Below, in pieces: positions 45,139 to 58,215 of a stretch of 64,000 bases of DNA. Positions within the stretch are counted from its first letter, which is position 1. Each line of letters begins with the position of its first letter. Both the position numbers and the translations under genes were made by a program. The notes under the pieces are model-generated. The model saw only the letters and a program-made list of their open reading frames with translations, ran no database searches and was not told the DNA's origin. The DNA is from Falciphora oryzae (taxonomy: Eukaryota; Ascomycota; Sordariomycetes; Magnaporthales; Magnaporthaceae). The stretch lies in the NCBI GenBank assembly GCA_000733355.1, contig JNVV01000008.1, positions 681,504 through 745,503 of the forward strand, given 5' to 3'.

Positions 45139-48100
45139 AGCACGGGGCAGCAAGCACCCCTAGGCCAGCAGGGCGTGGGCTGGGCTGGGTGATCCAAAGG
45201 TACAAATCATCCATCTCATCGAATCAATCACACATGCCATTGATCGCATGGGAAGAACGGGATCAGGTAAGGTTTGTTTTCGCGCTGCGCCGGGGGAGCA
45301 CAGAGTTCAGCCGCATCTGCGAGATTTCAGAAACCCACACACATTCAACCTGCCACACACCACCACACATACGCACAGCACGGCGGAGCAGTAACGCGCA
45401 GAGTAGTAACGCCGATCAAGACCGCAACTTTGGAGAAAAAAAGAAAAAAACAAAGGCAAGCCAATGTCGGTGACCTGTGCCCTGCATCATCCAAATCATG
45501 ATTGTATGCATCGGGACGTGGTCCGCCCGGCCTCTATCGTTCCAATCCGCCGTGCTCGTTCTTGGCCCCCTATCTCTGCGTGCGTGAGTGCGTGCTTGCT
45601 TGCTGCGTGCTGCCTTTTTAGTACTGGTGGCAAGTTATTGGAAGCGGTCGCAGTAGCTTGATGCTGTTTTTTTTTTTTCTTTGCCTGCCAGTAGGTACAG
45701 TGTCGTTTTGGTTCGATCGCACCGCAGATCGGCAATCCCATCCATGTGTGGACCGCCCCAGCCCAGGCACGCCAAAAACAGCAAGCACCCGGAGGCGCAA
45801 GAAGAGAAGCACCCATTAGCGCGTTCTGTTCCTATTCGCACGCTTGCGACTCCTCAGCCCCAAGAGGGGGCCGCGTTCCCCTTTTCGGGTCGCCCCTCCA
45901 AGGCACGATGTCGGAATTGCTCAATAGCCGCAACCGGTTTTGCACAGGAAAAAACTTGAACGGCACTCTCCAATATTCGAAACTATGCCGGCCACATACA
46001 CACAACCCGTCCATCCTCTCCAAACGCGAGAGGGTCCGCAATTTGCTGCCAGGGGAATAAACAAAATGCCGAACACGCGCAAGAAGGGTGCGATGGGGAA
46101 GGAAAAAAGGGACTGGATTCCCGAGGGCCCAGCTCGTTCCAAACACCAGATCTGGTCAGGTTCCGCGAGAGGAAAAAAAGGACGACCAGAAGAGAGCAAA
46201 ATAAATAAAACAAAACAAAAAAGAAAGAAGAAAAGGACAAATCTAGGTTGCAACCCAGGCCGCCCAGGACGCAGGCAGCTCGCATGCGTCTTTCCAGAAT
46301 CAATGGATAGTAGGCGAGCAATCCCCACACCACCCTTCCTCTCTCTCTCTCCCTTGTCTTTTTGGTTTTTTGATTGCGTTCGACGATGGATGGCGATTGA
46401 GTGTGCGGGATTCCCGCTATCGGGGTGGATCATCTGGTTTGTTTTTGCGGGTTTCTTTGCTTATTTGCGAACGAGCAACACCCGCGACCCGCCATCCGTC
46501 GTCCAATGGCATCTCTATTGATCGCATCGTATCGCGTCGGAACCCATCTCTTGGACTGGGCGCTTTTACGGAGCGGAGAGGGGGAGAGGAAGGGGGGACC
46601 TGGCACGGACATGAGAGACGAAAGGGAAATCACGCAGCCCCCGGGTGGGGGTGGTGACGAAAAGGAGCCCGGCATAGCAGCAGCACGCAGAGAGATGGAG
46701 AGGGACAGAGAGAGTGAGGCCCGCAGCGGCGGTGGAGGGAGGAGAGCGGCACTTGGGCCAGATTGTGACAAGTGACAGCGGCTTGGCCTTGTCGTTGTTC
46801 GGCGATGGTCGCGAATCTTACATCACAGCATGGCCGGGTCCCGGAAGCGGGCCCCGGCCCCAGCTGCTGCTCGCCAGGGAGCAGGGCTTTTTGGGGTGTG
46901 GATCCTGGATCCCTTTCTTCCCACTTTTGGACCCAACCGTCAGTTCTGATATGTGAGCGACGTGTTTCAAACAGATAAGAAGAACGCCAGCAGAGAAGGA
47001 AAAAAAAAAGAAAAAAAAAAACAGAAAAAAAAAGAGAAGAGAGAAGCAAGGGCCAGGCTGGTAAGGAGGGGCGTGGTGATAGCAACGCAGCAACGCCAGA
47101 CCGGTCTCCGATCTCCGCGTCCCCGCTCTTTCCCGCCTTTTCGTTTTTTTTTTTTTCTTTTCTTTTTGCTCTTGTCTTGTCTCGATAAATTTTTGGTTGG
47201 ATATTGATTTTTAGTTTGCCTCTCGATAGGTCCGTCCTCGGTGAGGTCCTTAGCTCACGTCCTTGGCCACAAACGCGGCCGGAGGGGCGAGCGCTAGCAC
47301 ATGCTCGCACCGGCCCTAGCCCTCCCGGGTCCCCGAATTTCGTGCCGTTGGGCCTCCGGTGTGGACTACAGTTTGCTGGCCTGGGTTTGCCGCGGATCGG
47401 ATGCAGAAGCTTTGACAAACCTGCACTAGACGGACGACTGAGAACAAAAAAAAAAAAAAGAGAAGCATGGCCGGGTGCCATGCATAACAAATCAGCTAGC
47501 AGCAGCATTAGCATGAGCAGCAAAAGTACGCAGGTAGCAACAGCAGCAAGCAGAAGCAAGCCATTGGCATTCCCGCCCGCTGTGCGCAAGTGATGTATCA
47601 CACACTTGTTATTCCCGTCTTTCTCCTTTCGCCCCTTTTGCGATCCGACCCCGGTCAGGTCGGAGCCCCATCCGGGTATGATCCTATTCGTCAGAGCCAA
47701 CATGAATGGGGGCCGTTTTTGATTTATCTATTTATTTATTCAATTTTTTTTTTCTGGCGCCGTACTGACGCAGGCCCGCAGCATGCTGTGTTCCCTCTGC
47801 ATGGAGCCAGGCCAGCACCGCTAGGTATATGTCGTGGTGCTAATGTCATGTGGTCGCGACTCGCGGATAGGTTGGGGCTTACCTTTATGGTGACCTACTA
47901 GCCTCGATTGGATGTCTGATGCGCCAGTCACTTTTGCTGATGCTGATGTCCTTTTCTGGCCTCGTCCACCGTCTCTCTCCAGACTGGTCTGTTGGCGTCC
48001 AATTGACGATCGGTATGCCCGCGTAAATTCGGTGTAGTTTCAGCGCAAGGGGAGAAAAAATGGCATCGGCAATCTATTTCTGGCGCAAGAAAAAGGCCTT

Positions 48101-51100
48101 GGGTGCCATCGACGATGGTCGCGGGGCGAGGTCGGATCCGAATGGTGAGCCGGACGGAACCCCAGGCCCATGCGTAGCAAGCGAGTGAGGAGGAGGCTTT
48201 GACGTGACTTTGGACGAGGCTGGGGGAGTAGCGACCAGATCGCCCCCAGCCTTTTCAATGCACGCACCTCCGCGTTTGCTGTCACGTCGCACGGGAAGGG
48301 GAGCTTTCCGCCGGCTACATGGAACCGACGCCCGCGGCGCGCTGCCCTGACTCAGACCTTACCGGAGGGGTGAGCGCGTCCAAGTCAGGTCGTCCCGTTT
48401 GCTCGCTCCCCTTTGCGCTCGCCCGCCCTCAAGGTTTTGCTTGACAGCTAGCGGGGGCGCCGCCCGGGACGGGTCGCCTGTGCGGAGCCCGGACGGGGAC
48501 GTCAAATCGATCTACGGACGTCGAGAGCCTGACCTTGACCTTGAGGGGGTGTCAAGGCACGAAGCGCAAGGAACCGTGGCCCACCGATTCGTAACATGCG
48601 CGGTGGGTTCTCAACGTCGCCTGCGTCTGTATTACGCCGTCGCAATAGGACACCAGCCGACACAGTTCTTTTGATCTTTGCCAATTGCTTTTCTGGCGGC
48701 TTTCGCATGTTGACAAAAATCTATGATGATGGGACAATGATGGGTGGCGCGACATGGACACAGAGCTACACACGTCATTCAAACAAGGCTCGCTCTGCTG
48801 CTTATCGGGCAGTCCCAGACACTCGGGTTCGGACTAGTGCTTGATCATGGTGTTGGGCACGACGAGGGGAAAAAAAAAAAAAAAAGAGACAAGGGGCAGA
48901 TCGGACACAGACAGGGTGTTTTCCCCAAAGGGGCTGCACAAACCCAGGATGCCTGTCTGCTGGACTCGTCCTACTGAGTAGGTCGGTGCCTGCCAGCTTG
49001 CGCGAGGGAGGGAAAGAAATAAGCAGGGTTAGAGTTACCCATAGCCAAGACTTCCAACAGGAGTGATAGGAGTCGGTCATGGTAAGGGCAGCAAAACAAC
49101 GAATTCGCCGAGATTGCGCTGAGGGGCCATCGGGGAGCTTTGCGAGATACGCACGTACATAACACCCGGGCTGACGTTGATACGACAGCGCAGAGAGTGA
49201 ACGAAAAGAGGATCCCGTTCTCCCCATCGACTCCATCCGATTGCGCTCGCTCGGGGCACCCACCCCTTGCCCAGAGGGCTGAGTGGAGCCCCAGCTCTTT
49301 GACACAGGAAGCACACCACCACCCGAGGCAGGAATGGAGACCCCCACGTAGACGGGCCCAGTGATACCAAGCTATGTGTCACAAGAGAAAGGATGAATGT
49401 CATCCATTGACGAGACGAGAAATCTCTGTCGGGTGATTCCATGCCGAGTGTCTCTTTTGCCTGCCACCTAAGCAACGCTTTGGAGATGGCATCGGGGCTA
49501 GATGGTTGTGGCTGATAGCTGGACCCATGAGGTCATTGCGGCCGGCCGCCAGGTCAAAGCAGGCCGTTCGCCACTCGTCGTCTGTCCTTTTTTTTTTTTT
49601 TTTTTCTTTCCCTCTCTCTCTCTCTCCAGCTTCCTTTTCTCTCTCCATCCCTTTCCTGCCCGGTTCTTGTGCTTCTTCACTCCAGCGGCGCCTCTTTTGC
49701 AGAGCGGGGAATGTTCGACGGACTGATCCGTCTGCTCCCTTTCTCAACCATAACGAGCCTCCTTCCCTGTGCTATTTCTCACCTTTTTAATTTAATTTAT
49801 TTTTCGTTCTCCTGGTGCTGCCCCTCATCCCTGCTCGCGAGCTGACCATCCACCCAGCGCCGCTGCCAATTGGAAAGGAGGCGTCCAATCAGATCTGCGG
49901 GACCGGGGATCTGCCATTTTACCACCTCGCCGGGATTGAATCTAGACAAGGATCAGGGCTCGCCGCTACGCCAAATTAGGAAGCCAAAGGGGGATCCGAC
50001 CCAGGGATTCCCTGGTTGTGTCTGGGGTATCGGAGAGCGCCTTTTGAGGCGCTCTCTCTTGGTTACGGGGAAGCGGGTTCCAGCCGGCATCCAACATCCC
50101 ACTACCTGGTTGCTCCAGCGGGCAGCATCCGGGCCTCCCCTTGCCTTGGGAGTTGGATTGCCAGAGGTGTAGATTTGACTGATCAGATTTTCGTCGGGCT
50201 CAGTTCCCACCTGGGTCCGACTATTCATCGGGCGATCACCCCAAAGGGAGGGAAATAGTTGCGAAAACTTGTGGGTTTTGCCTGGGGGTATCCCCTTGCC
50301 CCCCTCTTTTTTTCTTTCCTCCGTCCCAAATGCGAGCATTTTCTGGTGTATCAGACGGGTAGCTGCAGGTTCTTGTGTAATTCCCGTTGCTGCTCCCTGG
50401 TCGTCACATCTGCAGTTCTCTGAGAAGGGGGCACGGGTGGTGCACGGCTATGTCAGCATTCTCCTACTTGCCCCTGGCAGCAGCCACATTTTGCTCCGTA
50501 CATATCCGTGTTTTCTAGGCACAGACGGATCTCCGGTGCGTCCCAGGGTCCCCCATGCAGGTACGCAACGAGCTTGGCCAAATGCTATCTTGCTTGCACA
50601 CAGACACGCCCAGATCTTGTTTCCAGGGCGCGGGCGAGGCAAGGGGTAGAGGAGGCTGCGCTCGGCCTATTTTGTTTTCAGCAGCAGTGGCGCACGCACG
50701 CCCTGTGGCCCTCCAGTCACCTTCGTTGATCTTTTTCGCATCCAGGGAGGGCTGGAAACAAGGGTGTTCGCAGGTCGATTCCTCTCCCGCGTGCTCAAAG
50801 TGCACATCGAGACAGAGATAATTGAGCATGTGCTCACCGGTGAAGGAATCCGGATTCCGCCTTGGCTGTCGTCTCTCTGACTGCTGTGATGTTTGAGGCT
50901 CCTGCTCCATCTCTGTGCTGCGTTACGAGAAACCTGTGTTAGGTTATACAAACGACTCACGGGCAATAGCAGGATCTGCCGTCGCGTTACACCCACCCGT
51001 TATCGTTCTGGTTTTGGTTCTGGTGCTCCTTTTTTTTTTTTTTTTCCTCCTCTTTCCGCATGGAGCCCCTCAGTCAACGGCATGTCCACTTCGCCAACGG

Positions 51101-54100
51101 CGTTTTTGTTTTACGCTCTGATCTCAACGGTCTGTCGTTTCATTTGGGTTCGTAACAAGCGCGCACGAACATTTTGGTTTGCGAGCGTGTGCGCGTGTGC
51201 GCGCCGCGCATCTAAAAGAATTATGCTTCTTTTTTTCCTCTATGTTCGGGTGATTCGGGTCACAGGACGACCTGTCCCGCTAAACTAGCGGCAGCTCGGT
51301 TCGCCGTGTGGCTGGCCCAGGAAAATGCTAGCGGGGAGAACTTAGACGAGATGGGGCGGAGAAAAAGCACACAGTCCCACCGTTGTGTCTCCGCTGGTGT
51401 CTCTGAACGCCACCAAACCCATGGTGAGGTTTCAAACCTTTCGGGGCTTGCTGCCGGGGGCGTTTCGGGGTTCTCGCGAGCTAGCCAAGCGGGCGCGCCA
51501 TCCACATGAGCGGGATCCAATTGCTGTCTTTGGCGCGTCCCCTCGCCGGGTGCTGGGCAGGCACACCCGAATTGCGGGCACCTACCCACTGCGCTGCGGC
51601 AGGCAATCATAGAGGGGCCTCAATCTAAAAGACTGGCACTAAAGGCGGGCCGGTCTATCATCCTCCTCGCTTTAGTCTCGTCAGCTCGCTCGCTTCTCCT
51701 GGCAGGCAACTTTAGAGCCTTCCCACCAGGCCGGCCGACGCCATTTCTGTTTTCTTCCTTTCCTAATTTTAGGTCCTCGCAGGGACGCTCTTCCCCAGAA
51801 GCCCCGGCCAATGAGGCAACACAGACAGGTCCGTCCTTTCGCGATGGGCTCCGTAAGTGGAGCTGCACTTCTCCATGGTCAATGTCCGGGCCCGGGAGCT
51901 CGCAGGCCGATAGGCCCGGTGTTGACCTGTCAACTCTCTGCCCTTCACCTATTGGGAGGTGGACACGCGCCACGCGCCGCTGCATCGGGTATAGAGCCGT
52001 GTCTGGATGGCCCAGGCGAACACAAGAGGGTCACCGCCCCCCGCGCGCCGATCGCAAAAAGGGTCCCCGACCACCCAGGAGGCGTCGTTGACATCTTCCA
52101 CTCTCGTGTGCGCCTCGCCTCGCTGCATGCGCCTACATGCGCCCTACGTGTGCCAGCCATGCACAAGAACCGCGAGGTGCTTCGTGGGCGGGCGCAGCCA
52201 AGGGCGGTGTGGTGTGCGTCTGAGTGTGTATGCGAGGGTAAGTGAGGAGGAGGGATGTGTGTTGGTGGGGGAGAAGGGCAGGCGGCCGGAACTGAGCAGC
52301 CGGAGCTGCTCGTACCCCTTGTCGGCACTAACCTGCAAAGACTGAATATTTGGAAGGCTCTGCACCTGGCAAGTATCAGCTCTGATTTCTTTTCGACTAT
52401 TGACGTCTTGATGCTCTCCGGCGTGCGATCGATCTGCGCAACCCGGGCTGGTTAAGTGCTGACCCCCACATCATCCATCATCGGAACCACAGGCGCGACG
52501 CAGTAATGGCGGTACGAAGACCGAGATACCTTGGGTAGCGGTGGCTGTGTGAGCAACCTCCGCCTCGCATCCGTCTCGCTCCCTGAGCTTCATGCCGCTG
52601 GTTGGCTTTCTTTGCGCCTGCTGGGTTCGTATCCCATGGTCCCGTCTCTGGGGATTGCCGACATGTTCCACTTGCAGCAGCAGCTTCGTCCACCCCCGAA
52701 CACCAAGAAAGAGTACGGGGTTCGTTTATTGCATGGCTTTGCATGCAGCAAGTGGTTGGCAGTACAGTAGTAGGCACGTTAGCCGACCTCGTAATAGCGG
52801 TCTGCTAACCCTGTTCCGACTCTGGTTGGCCCGCGTGGTCTTTGTTGAGATAACCTGAGGCCACCAGTCGAGCCCTGTCCGAGCTCCCAAGACAAACGCG
52901 AGCCTCCAAGGCACTAACACTTGGGGATGGATAGAGCAGTCGTTGGGCTAGCCCCATGCCAGTCCCCATCGTCCTCTCCGCTAGGGTGTCTTGGGCGTGC
53001 AGGCTACCGCGAGATGATGACAGCCCTACAGTTCAAGCCACGAGTGGCCGCAGGTCAAGGCACAGATGGACGCAGAAACCTGTCTTCGTGCCCACCTGCC
53101 CACCTACTTACCTACATACATACGTATGCGGTGCAGGTTTTGCTGGTCACCTCGATGAAGCCCAAGCCCATCTCCATGCCATGGGCACCGCAGATGTCGC
53201 ACGCCAATGTCAGGTGCCCGCGCAAGCTGTGCCGCATCGGGCAGCCATGTAATCTACATACTTCGAAACCCTGCCAGCCACGGCAAAGAGGCCCTGGTGG
53301 AGGAGCTCGCTACCGTCAGGGCAACCGAGGAAGCTCGGTATGGGAGGTAAAAGGTTGGCCAGGCCTGCAAACAACGGTGGCGCAAACATGCCAGGGACAA
53401 CTTTTGCCCTGCGAGAAACACGGTGTGGCAGGACCGCCGGTGGGTTGGCGTTGGCTGGGCACGGCCGTCCAATCTCCTCAGATAAATCGTGACCAGACGC
53501 GCAGCCGGCAAGGAAGGTCGCGGCGGCCTCTGGGCAAATGATATTCGACAGGTGGCATAGGCAGGTGTTGGCCTAAGGCTGGGTATATTATTATCGTGTT
53601 AGACCACGTAACACACTACCGACCAACCCTGACCGAAACAACAGGAGACTGAGAGGGCCACTACAAAAAGACCTGTGCTGCCCTGTTCTGAGGGAGGCGA
53701 CTGTCCAGCCGGTGGTACCTGGCAAAGGCCTGTCCAATATGGGAGAGAATTATAGACCGGGCCTGGAGGAGTGGATTTGGCAACCGGGAGGGCGTGTAGC
53801 AATCACGGGGCAGAGATTGCTCCTTCCTGCCCAGCAGATGGCAGGGAGGAGACAGGGGACTGTGGGGGCGTGGGGTGTGAGTGTATGGCAACTGCCGTGG
53901 CGCGGATCTGGGCTCCAAACATCAAACAGAGCAAATCTGACGACAGGGGATCCCTGACTGCATCTAATCCCAGCATCGTCTACTAGCGGCTCCCACCACC
54001 GCACCTTCCCAGTGTCTTTGCAGCAACAAAGCACCGCCCGCACTCCCAGCTCCAGCCCGACGCCCAGCAGTCAGCACAAGCACACGCGCACCCGGACTAG

Positions 54101-54528
54101 GGAGGTACCTCTCGCGGTGGAGAGGAGGCAGGAGCCAGGCACCTAGGCCCGCCCGTCAGGCGCCGCCCGCCCACACTGCTGCCAGAGCGGCAGGCCTTCC
54201 CACCGCAAGCATTTTTGGCGGCGAACTAGGACCCCAGTCCCCTCCGCGCGGCTGCCCTCCTGCCTGTCACAACTCGACGGCTGTCGACTGAACCCTCCCT
54301 GCGTTGGCTCTCGCCCCGTGGACACCCCGTCGAGCAAGATGAGCCTTTCCAACTTGGCTGCTGCTCTTCCGTGTCCCACCCAGAGGTTTCAACCGAGCAG
54401 AAACACGATAACTGACAGAAAATACAAACGCACGGCCACTCTGGTCCTGCCTGACCCCAGCATCCCCGATAATGCGACCGATCGATCACGCCCCTCCCTC
54501 CCCTCCTCTCCCCTCCACTCTCTGCCTT

Positions 54529-54548
54529 TTTTTTTTTTTTTTTTTTTT
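54529..54548. repeat. Long T homopolymer in C/T-rich region
   Basis: About twenty T in a pyrimidine-rich stretch 1.7 kb before the zinc-finger start. Several other T runs of 16 or more (49588, 51030) lie in the same half of the gene-free block. Confidence 0.85.
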
Positions 54549-56204
54549 CTCCCTTTCTCTTTTGATCCCTGGCCGCCCGAGGGTGTATCGACGGCCTTTC
54601 TAGCAGATTTGTGAGACAACAAGACGAAAAAGAAAGAAGACCGCAGAGAGCGACCGAGCAGAGATGGGGACGGAGATGGGAGGCGGAAACGCCATGGATC
54701 AACGCATGGTAGTTCGTGGGGCCGCCCCTGAGATTGATGCCCCGTCGTCGGGCCGCGAGCTGCTATCACTTCAGGAAGTTTGCCGCTCCGCGAACGGCTG
54801 GCCGAGCCCTCGCCGTGCTGCCGAAAACAGTCTGTTTTCACCGAAGCCATGCACATTCCAAATATGACATCGTTGCTGTGTTTCAATCTTTCTCTGCGGG
54901 CTGCCCACGAGGCCGGCCGCCCACCCCTACGGCAGCAGTTCGTGCCATACTCTGCTCAACGCGCGCCGTGCCGCTGGGCGCTGACCACCAGACGCGTTGT
55001 CTTCCTACCCAAGTTCCCTACCTTTGCCACCTATTGGCCATCCCGTATCTGTCTCTCCTGCCTGAACCCTACTTCCCACCAGGTATTCCGTCTGTAAAAC
55101 AACAGCCACGCAGATCGTAACAGCAGGACCTGCTTCGAATTAAAGCATCGCAAGCAGACCTCTTGCTATCACGAGAGTGCTGAGAGGCTGTGCTCTTGTT
55201 CTGGTCTATTCAGTCTAGTGACGAGGGCCTTGTTGGTCGGTCCTGTTGGACACACACCCCCTCCCCTGCCCTTCAGGGCTGCTACTGGGTCTAGTAGCCA
55301 AAGTGGGCCTGCCTTCTTACCCCCTCCAGAGCTGCAGCTGGTACTTGGTACTCCGCCTGTACCTGGGAGACTCTTCGCTGCTCAACCCCGGCCACCTGCG
55401 CTTGCTTGTCTTTGTGGGGGTTCCTGACCTACACCCTGGCATCAGGGACGGCTGCCCATTGACCCTGGTCCTGTGCCAAGGACCCTCAAGGCGTGATCTC
55501 CCCAGCCAGCCCACAGTGCTGCACCGGCACCTAACAATCTGGATACCAAGCTGCCGTCCATATCGACATTCCTTGCCCCCGTGGTGACTGGGTCCTCGTA
55601 TGTACGCAGCACAGCTCACCTGTATGCAGCCTGCTGTCGTGTAGACGTACGGCCGCCAAAGTTTACCTCCCGTACCGACAGGGGTGCCACAGAGAGCCCC
55701 TCCAAGGGCCCAGTCGATTGGGTGCCTCAGCCCGGCGAGATCTTTTCCACGCCCCCAAACAGCCTGCACGCCCGATCCTGACGAAAGGTCGGTGCTTGAT
55801 ATAAACCGTGCCCTCTTGCCCCAGATCTATCCAGATCGTTTGTTGCTCTCTCGCCTCGATCTTGGGCTTAGTCTCGATATCAAACCGCACTCCTCGAGCA
55901 ACGCTGCCCAACTGCAAACGACGCACACCTCTACTGTTCCTGGTTTCCTTGACTCTCTTGCATCCGGCGGACTTTTGCTTTACCTCCTTCTCCCGCGATC
56001 AGTCTTCATTTCCTTGGACCTCCTTCGTCTTCGTCTTTGCCTCTCGCATTTTTGATGTACAACATCTCCCCACGGCCAGACGCATACGCTTGAGCCTATT
56101 CTCCGTCACGGGCACTCTCTGTTACTCGCGTCTCCCAGGCCTCCGGCAACCCGACCTGGCCCCTCATTCTCTGGCTTATTCACAGTCTGACCGCCACCCT
56201 GAAA

Positions 56205-58215
56205 ATGCAGCTCCCAACACCCCCCGGCTGGGGCCAGTGGCAGCAGAACGAAGTGGAATCCGGCTACGTCCATATGGGCTCGCCCATGATGGGCACCCAG
56301 GCTCCTCTCCAGCAACCGACGCTGTCGTCTCAGTATCCCGTAACCCTGGCGCCTTCGCCCAGTCTCCAGCAGCCGATGTCGTACGCTCCTTATGCACATG
56401 GCCTCCCGTCAGTGGCTCCTCTCCAAATACCGGCGGTAGGATCGCAGCATCATCACCAGCACCAGCACCAGCACCAGCACAGCCAGCATCACCACCAGCA
56501 ACACCAGATCCAGTTCTCGGACCATTCCATCCAGCGACCACGGAAGAAGCTCGTGAACACGAGGAGCCTCAGGGACACCACGATGGAAACCACAGAAGCC
56601 AGGCACCAGAGGCGCACAACGCCGGAGGGGCCCACCCACAGGGTTCCAAAGACGATTGTGGCCAACGCCCCGGCCATGGGCGCTAGTCACGTTGGCAATC
56701 ATGTCGAGTTCAACACTTCGGTCGACAAGCTCATGAAGATCATCCAGGCCATGCCCGAGACGGGGACCCTTGTCGAGTCCATAGAGGCGGTCGTGAAGCA
56801 GGAGCCAGCTCGCGTTGAGGAACCCGAAAAGGCAGGTTCTGAGGACCATCCAAACAAGATGACGATGCTGTCTTGAAACTTCAACTAACACTTTCGCTCC
56901 AGGCCGCTTCGCCCCTTGATGAGCACAAAACTGCCAACGAGAAACTGACTGTGCGGAAATTTGCCTGCCACTTCCGCGGTTGCCAGAAGAAGTTCGCACA
57001 GAAGGCACAGCTTGATACTCATGTCCGATCCCACACAGGCGAAAGGCCATATGTAAGCATGCTGCCCCTGATCCCGCAACGAGGATATCTAAGGGGCCTC
57101 ACCAGTGGCTGATAACATGTTCCGCCTAGGTCTGCGAGTTCCCCAACTGCGGCAAACGCTTCAGCCAATCTGGTAACCTCCATGTACGCATCAACTTTTG
57201 ATCTTCGATATCCTTTGCTCTTTTGTGCCGAACAAGGAGAAACACTGGGATATGACTGCTTGCTGACAATGAAGAAACTTGGCAGACCCACGAGCGCAAG
57301 CACACTGGAGAGAGGCCCTATGTTTGTGATATCTGCGGCAGGCGCTTCGCCCAGGGCGGTAACCGACAGGCCCACAAGAAGGTGCACCAGAAGACAAAGG
57401 ACTTCATCTGCAGACTAGAGAACTGCGGCAAAGAGTTCACACAACGTGGGAACCTCAAGGTGGGTTTTGCCTGAGACATTTTTGGGCAGGGACAGGAGGC
57501 AGGCAGTGCTGACCAGGGCCGACAACATGTCGACGAACAGAATCACCAAAACAAGACACACAAGCAGTTCATGGACCAGACGATGGCGAGGCTGGAGCAA
57601 ATCTCCCCAGAGAACATGTCGCCGGATGACAGGGAACTCGTGGTCTACTTGGCCCCTCTCTACAAGAACTCGAACAAGGGAATCAAGGGCCGAGGCGTCC
57701 GACCCCCGGGCTACCACCTGAACCGCTCCGACCGCTCGTCCTCGATGTCATCGTCAGCTCACTCCTACTCCCCGACCAAATCCGAAGCAAGCTTGACGTC
57801 GAGCCCTTGCACCGCTGGCCCACCTTCACAGCACCACTACGATGGCCACGCGCAGCACCAACACCAGCAGCAGCAGCAGCACCAGCGCCATCAGGACCAT
57901 CAGGGCACTTCCTCATACCACTCGCCGAACCCTGCTTCGACGCAGCACCACCAGCAGCGCCCTCAACAGGGCCTCGCCTACCCCCCGGTGTCTTTTGGTA
58001 GCGCTCCGTCAGGCAACATTCGTTACCCGTACAACGGAATCGTCCACCGCTACGAAGTGTCAGAGCACCCGCACACCTATAACGGCATTCCAGTGACCAC
58101 CTCTTCATCCACTTCATCCCCGGTTGCCACTGTCTACAGCGACGACGGCGGTGCCGTCTACCAAAGCGACGACAATGGTGCCCGGGAGCTGGCGTTCGGT
58201 GAGAGGATGTGCTGA
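56205..58215 (+). CDS. Azf1-like C2H2 zinc-finger transcription factor
   Basis: Five exons, 56205-56831, 56903-57052, 57130-57183, 57286-57459 and 57541-58215, encode 559 residues. Four C2H2 fingers span about 231-345. ZF1 is C-x4-C-x12-H-x3-H ([11 protein letters not shown]). ZF2 is of the same form ([20 protein letters not shown]), split by an intron. ZF3 is C-x2-C ([13 protein letters not shown]). ZF4 ends H-x4-H ([19 protein letters not shown]). TGERPY linkers join them. The following block [13 protein letters not shown] is typical of Azf1-like proteins of filamentous ascomycetes. The N-terminus ([20 protein letters not shown]) and C-terminus are rich in Gln, His and Ser, as in activation or disordered regions. 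Intron 1 appears to be GC-AG: AAG|GCAGGT ... AACTAAC ... CAG|GCC. No GT donor in the required phase is good. Yeast Azf1 responds to carbon source; the role here is not shown. Confidence 0.88.
56832..56902 (+). other. Apparent GC-AG intron (intron 1 of the zinc-finger gene)
   Basis: This 71-nt intron has donor AAG|GCAGGT, branch site AACTAAC at about 56882 and acceptor CAG at 56900-56902. Phase 0 is required by the downstream frame. The GC site at 56832 is in that phase, and its flank resembles the known GC-intron consensus AAG|GCAAGT. The only GT alternatives in phase (GTGAAG at 56793, GTTGAG at 56814, GTCGTG at 56790) score worse. Confidence 0.7.

Larger units (their letters stand above)
38162..56204. 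other. 18 kb gene-free block upstream of the zinc-finger factor
   Basis: I recognise no protein family in any frame over 18 kb. The longest frames (46630-47703 minus, 357 codons; 41323-42042 minus, 239 codons) are low-complexity, with phenylalanine or lysine runs that come from homopolymers. The block is dense in homopolymer and purine/pyrimidine tracts. A/G-rich tracts dominate the plus strand from about 39.6 to 47.4 kb, and C/T-rich tracts from about 49.5 kb to the gene at 56.2 kb. A (CAG)7 repeat lies at 41752-41772 and a GGTACC cluster at 45103-45138. No tRNA, 5S or transposase was seen. Long non-coding RNA or an extended promoter are the simplest possibilities. Confidence 0.6.

Noticed and set aside
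46630..47703. 357-codon minus-strand frame in the large gene-free block
   Set aside because: It is made of low-complexity stretches (Phe, Lys and Leu runs produced by homopolymers) and shows no family pattern or coding bias.
52921..53541. 206-codon plus-strand frame, among the longest in the right half of the 18 kb block
   Set aside because: Mixed composition with no recognisable domain, no coding bias in third positions and no splice context that improves it.
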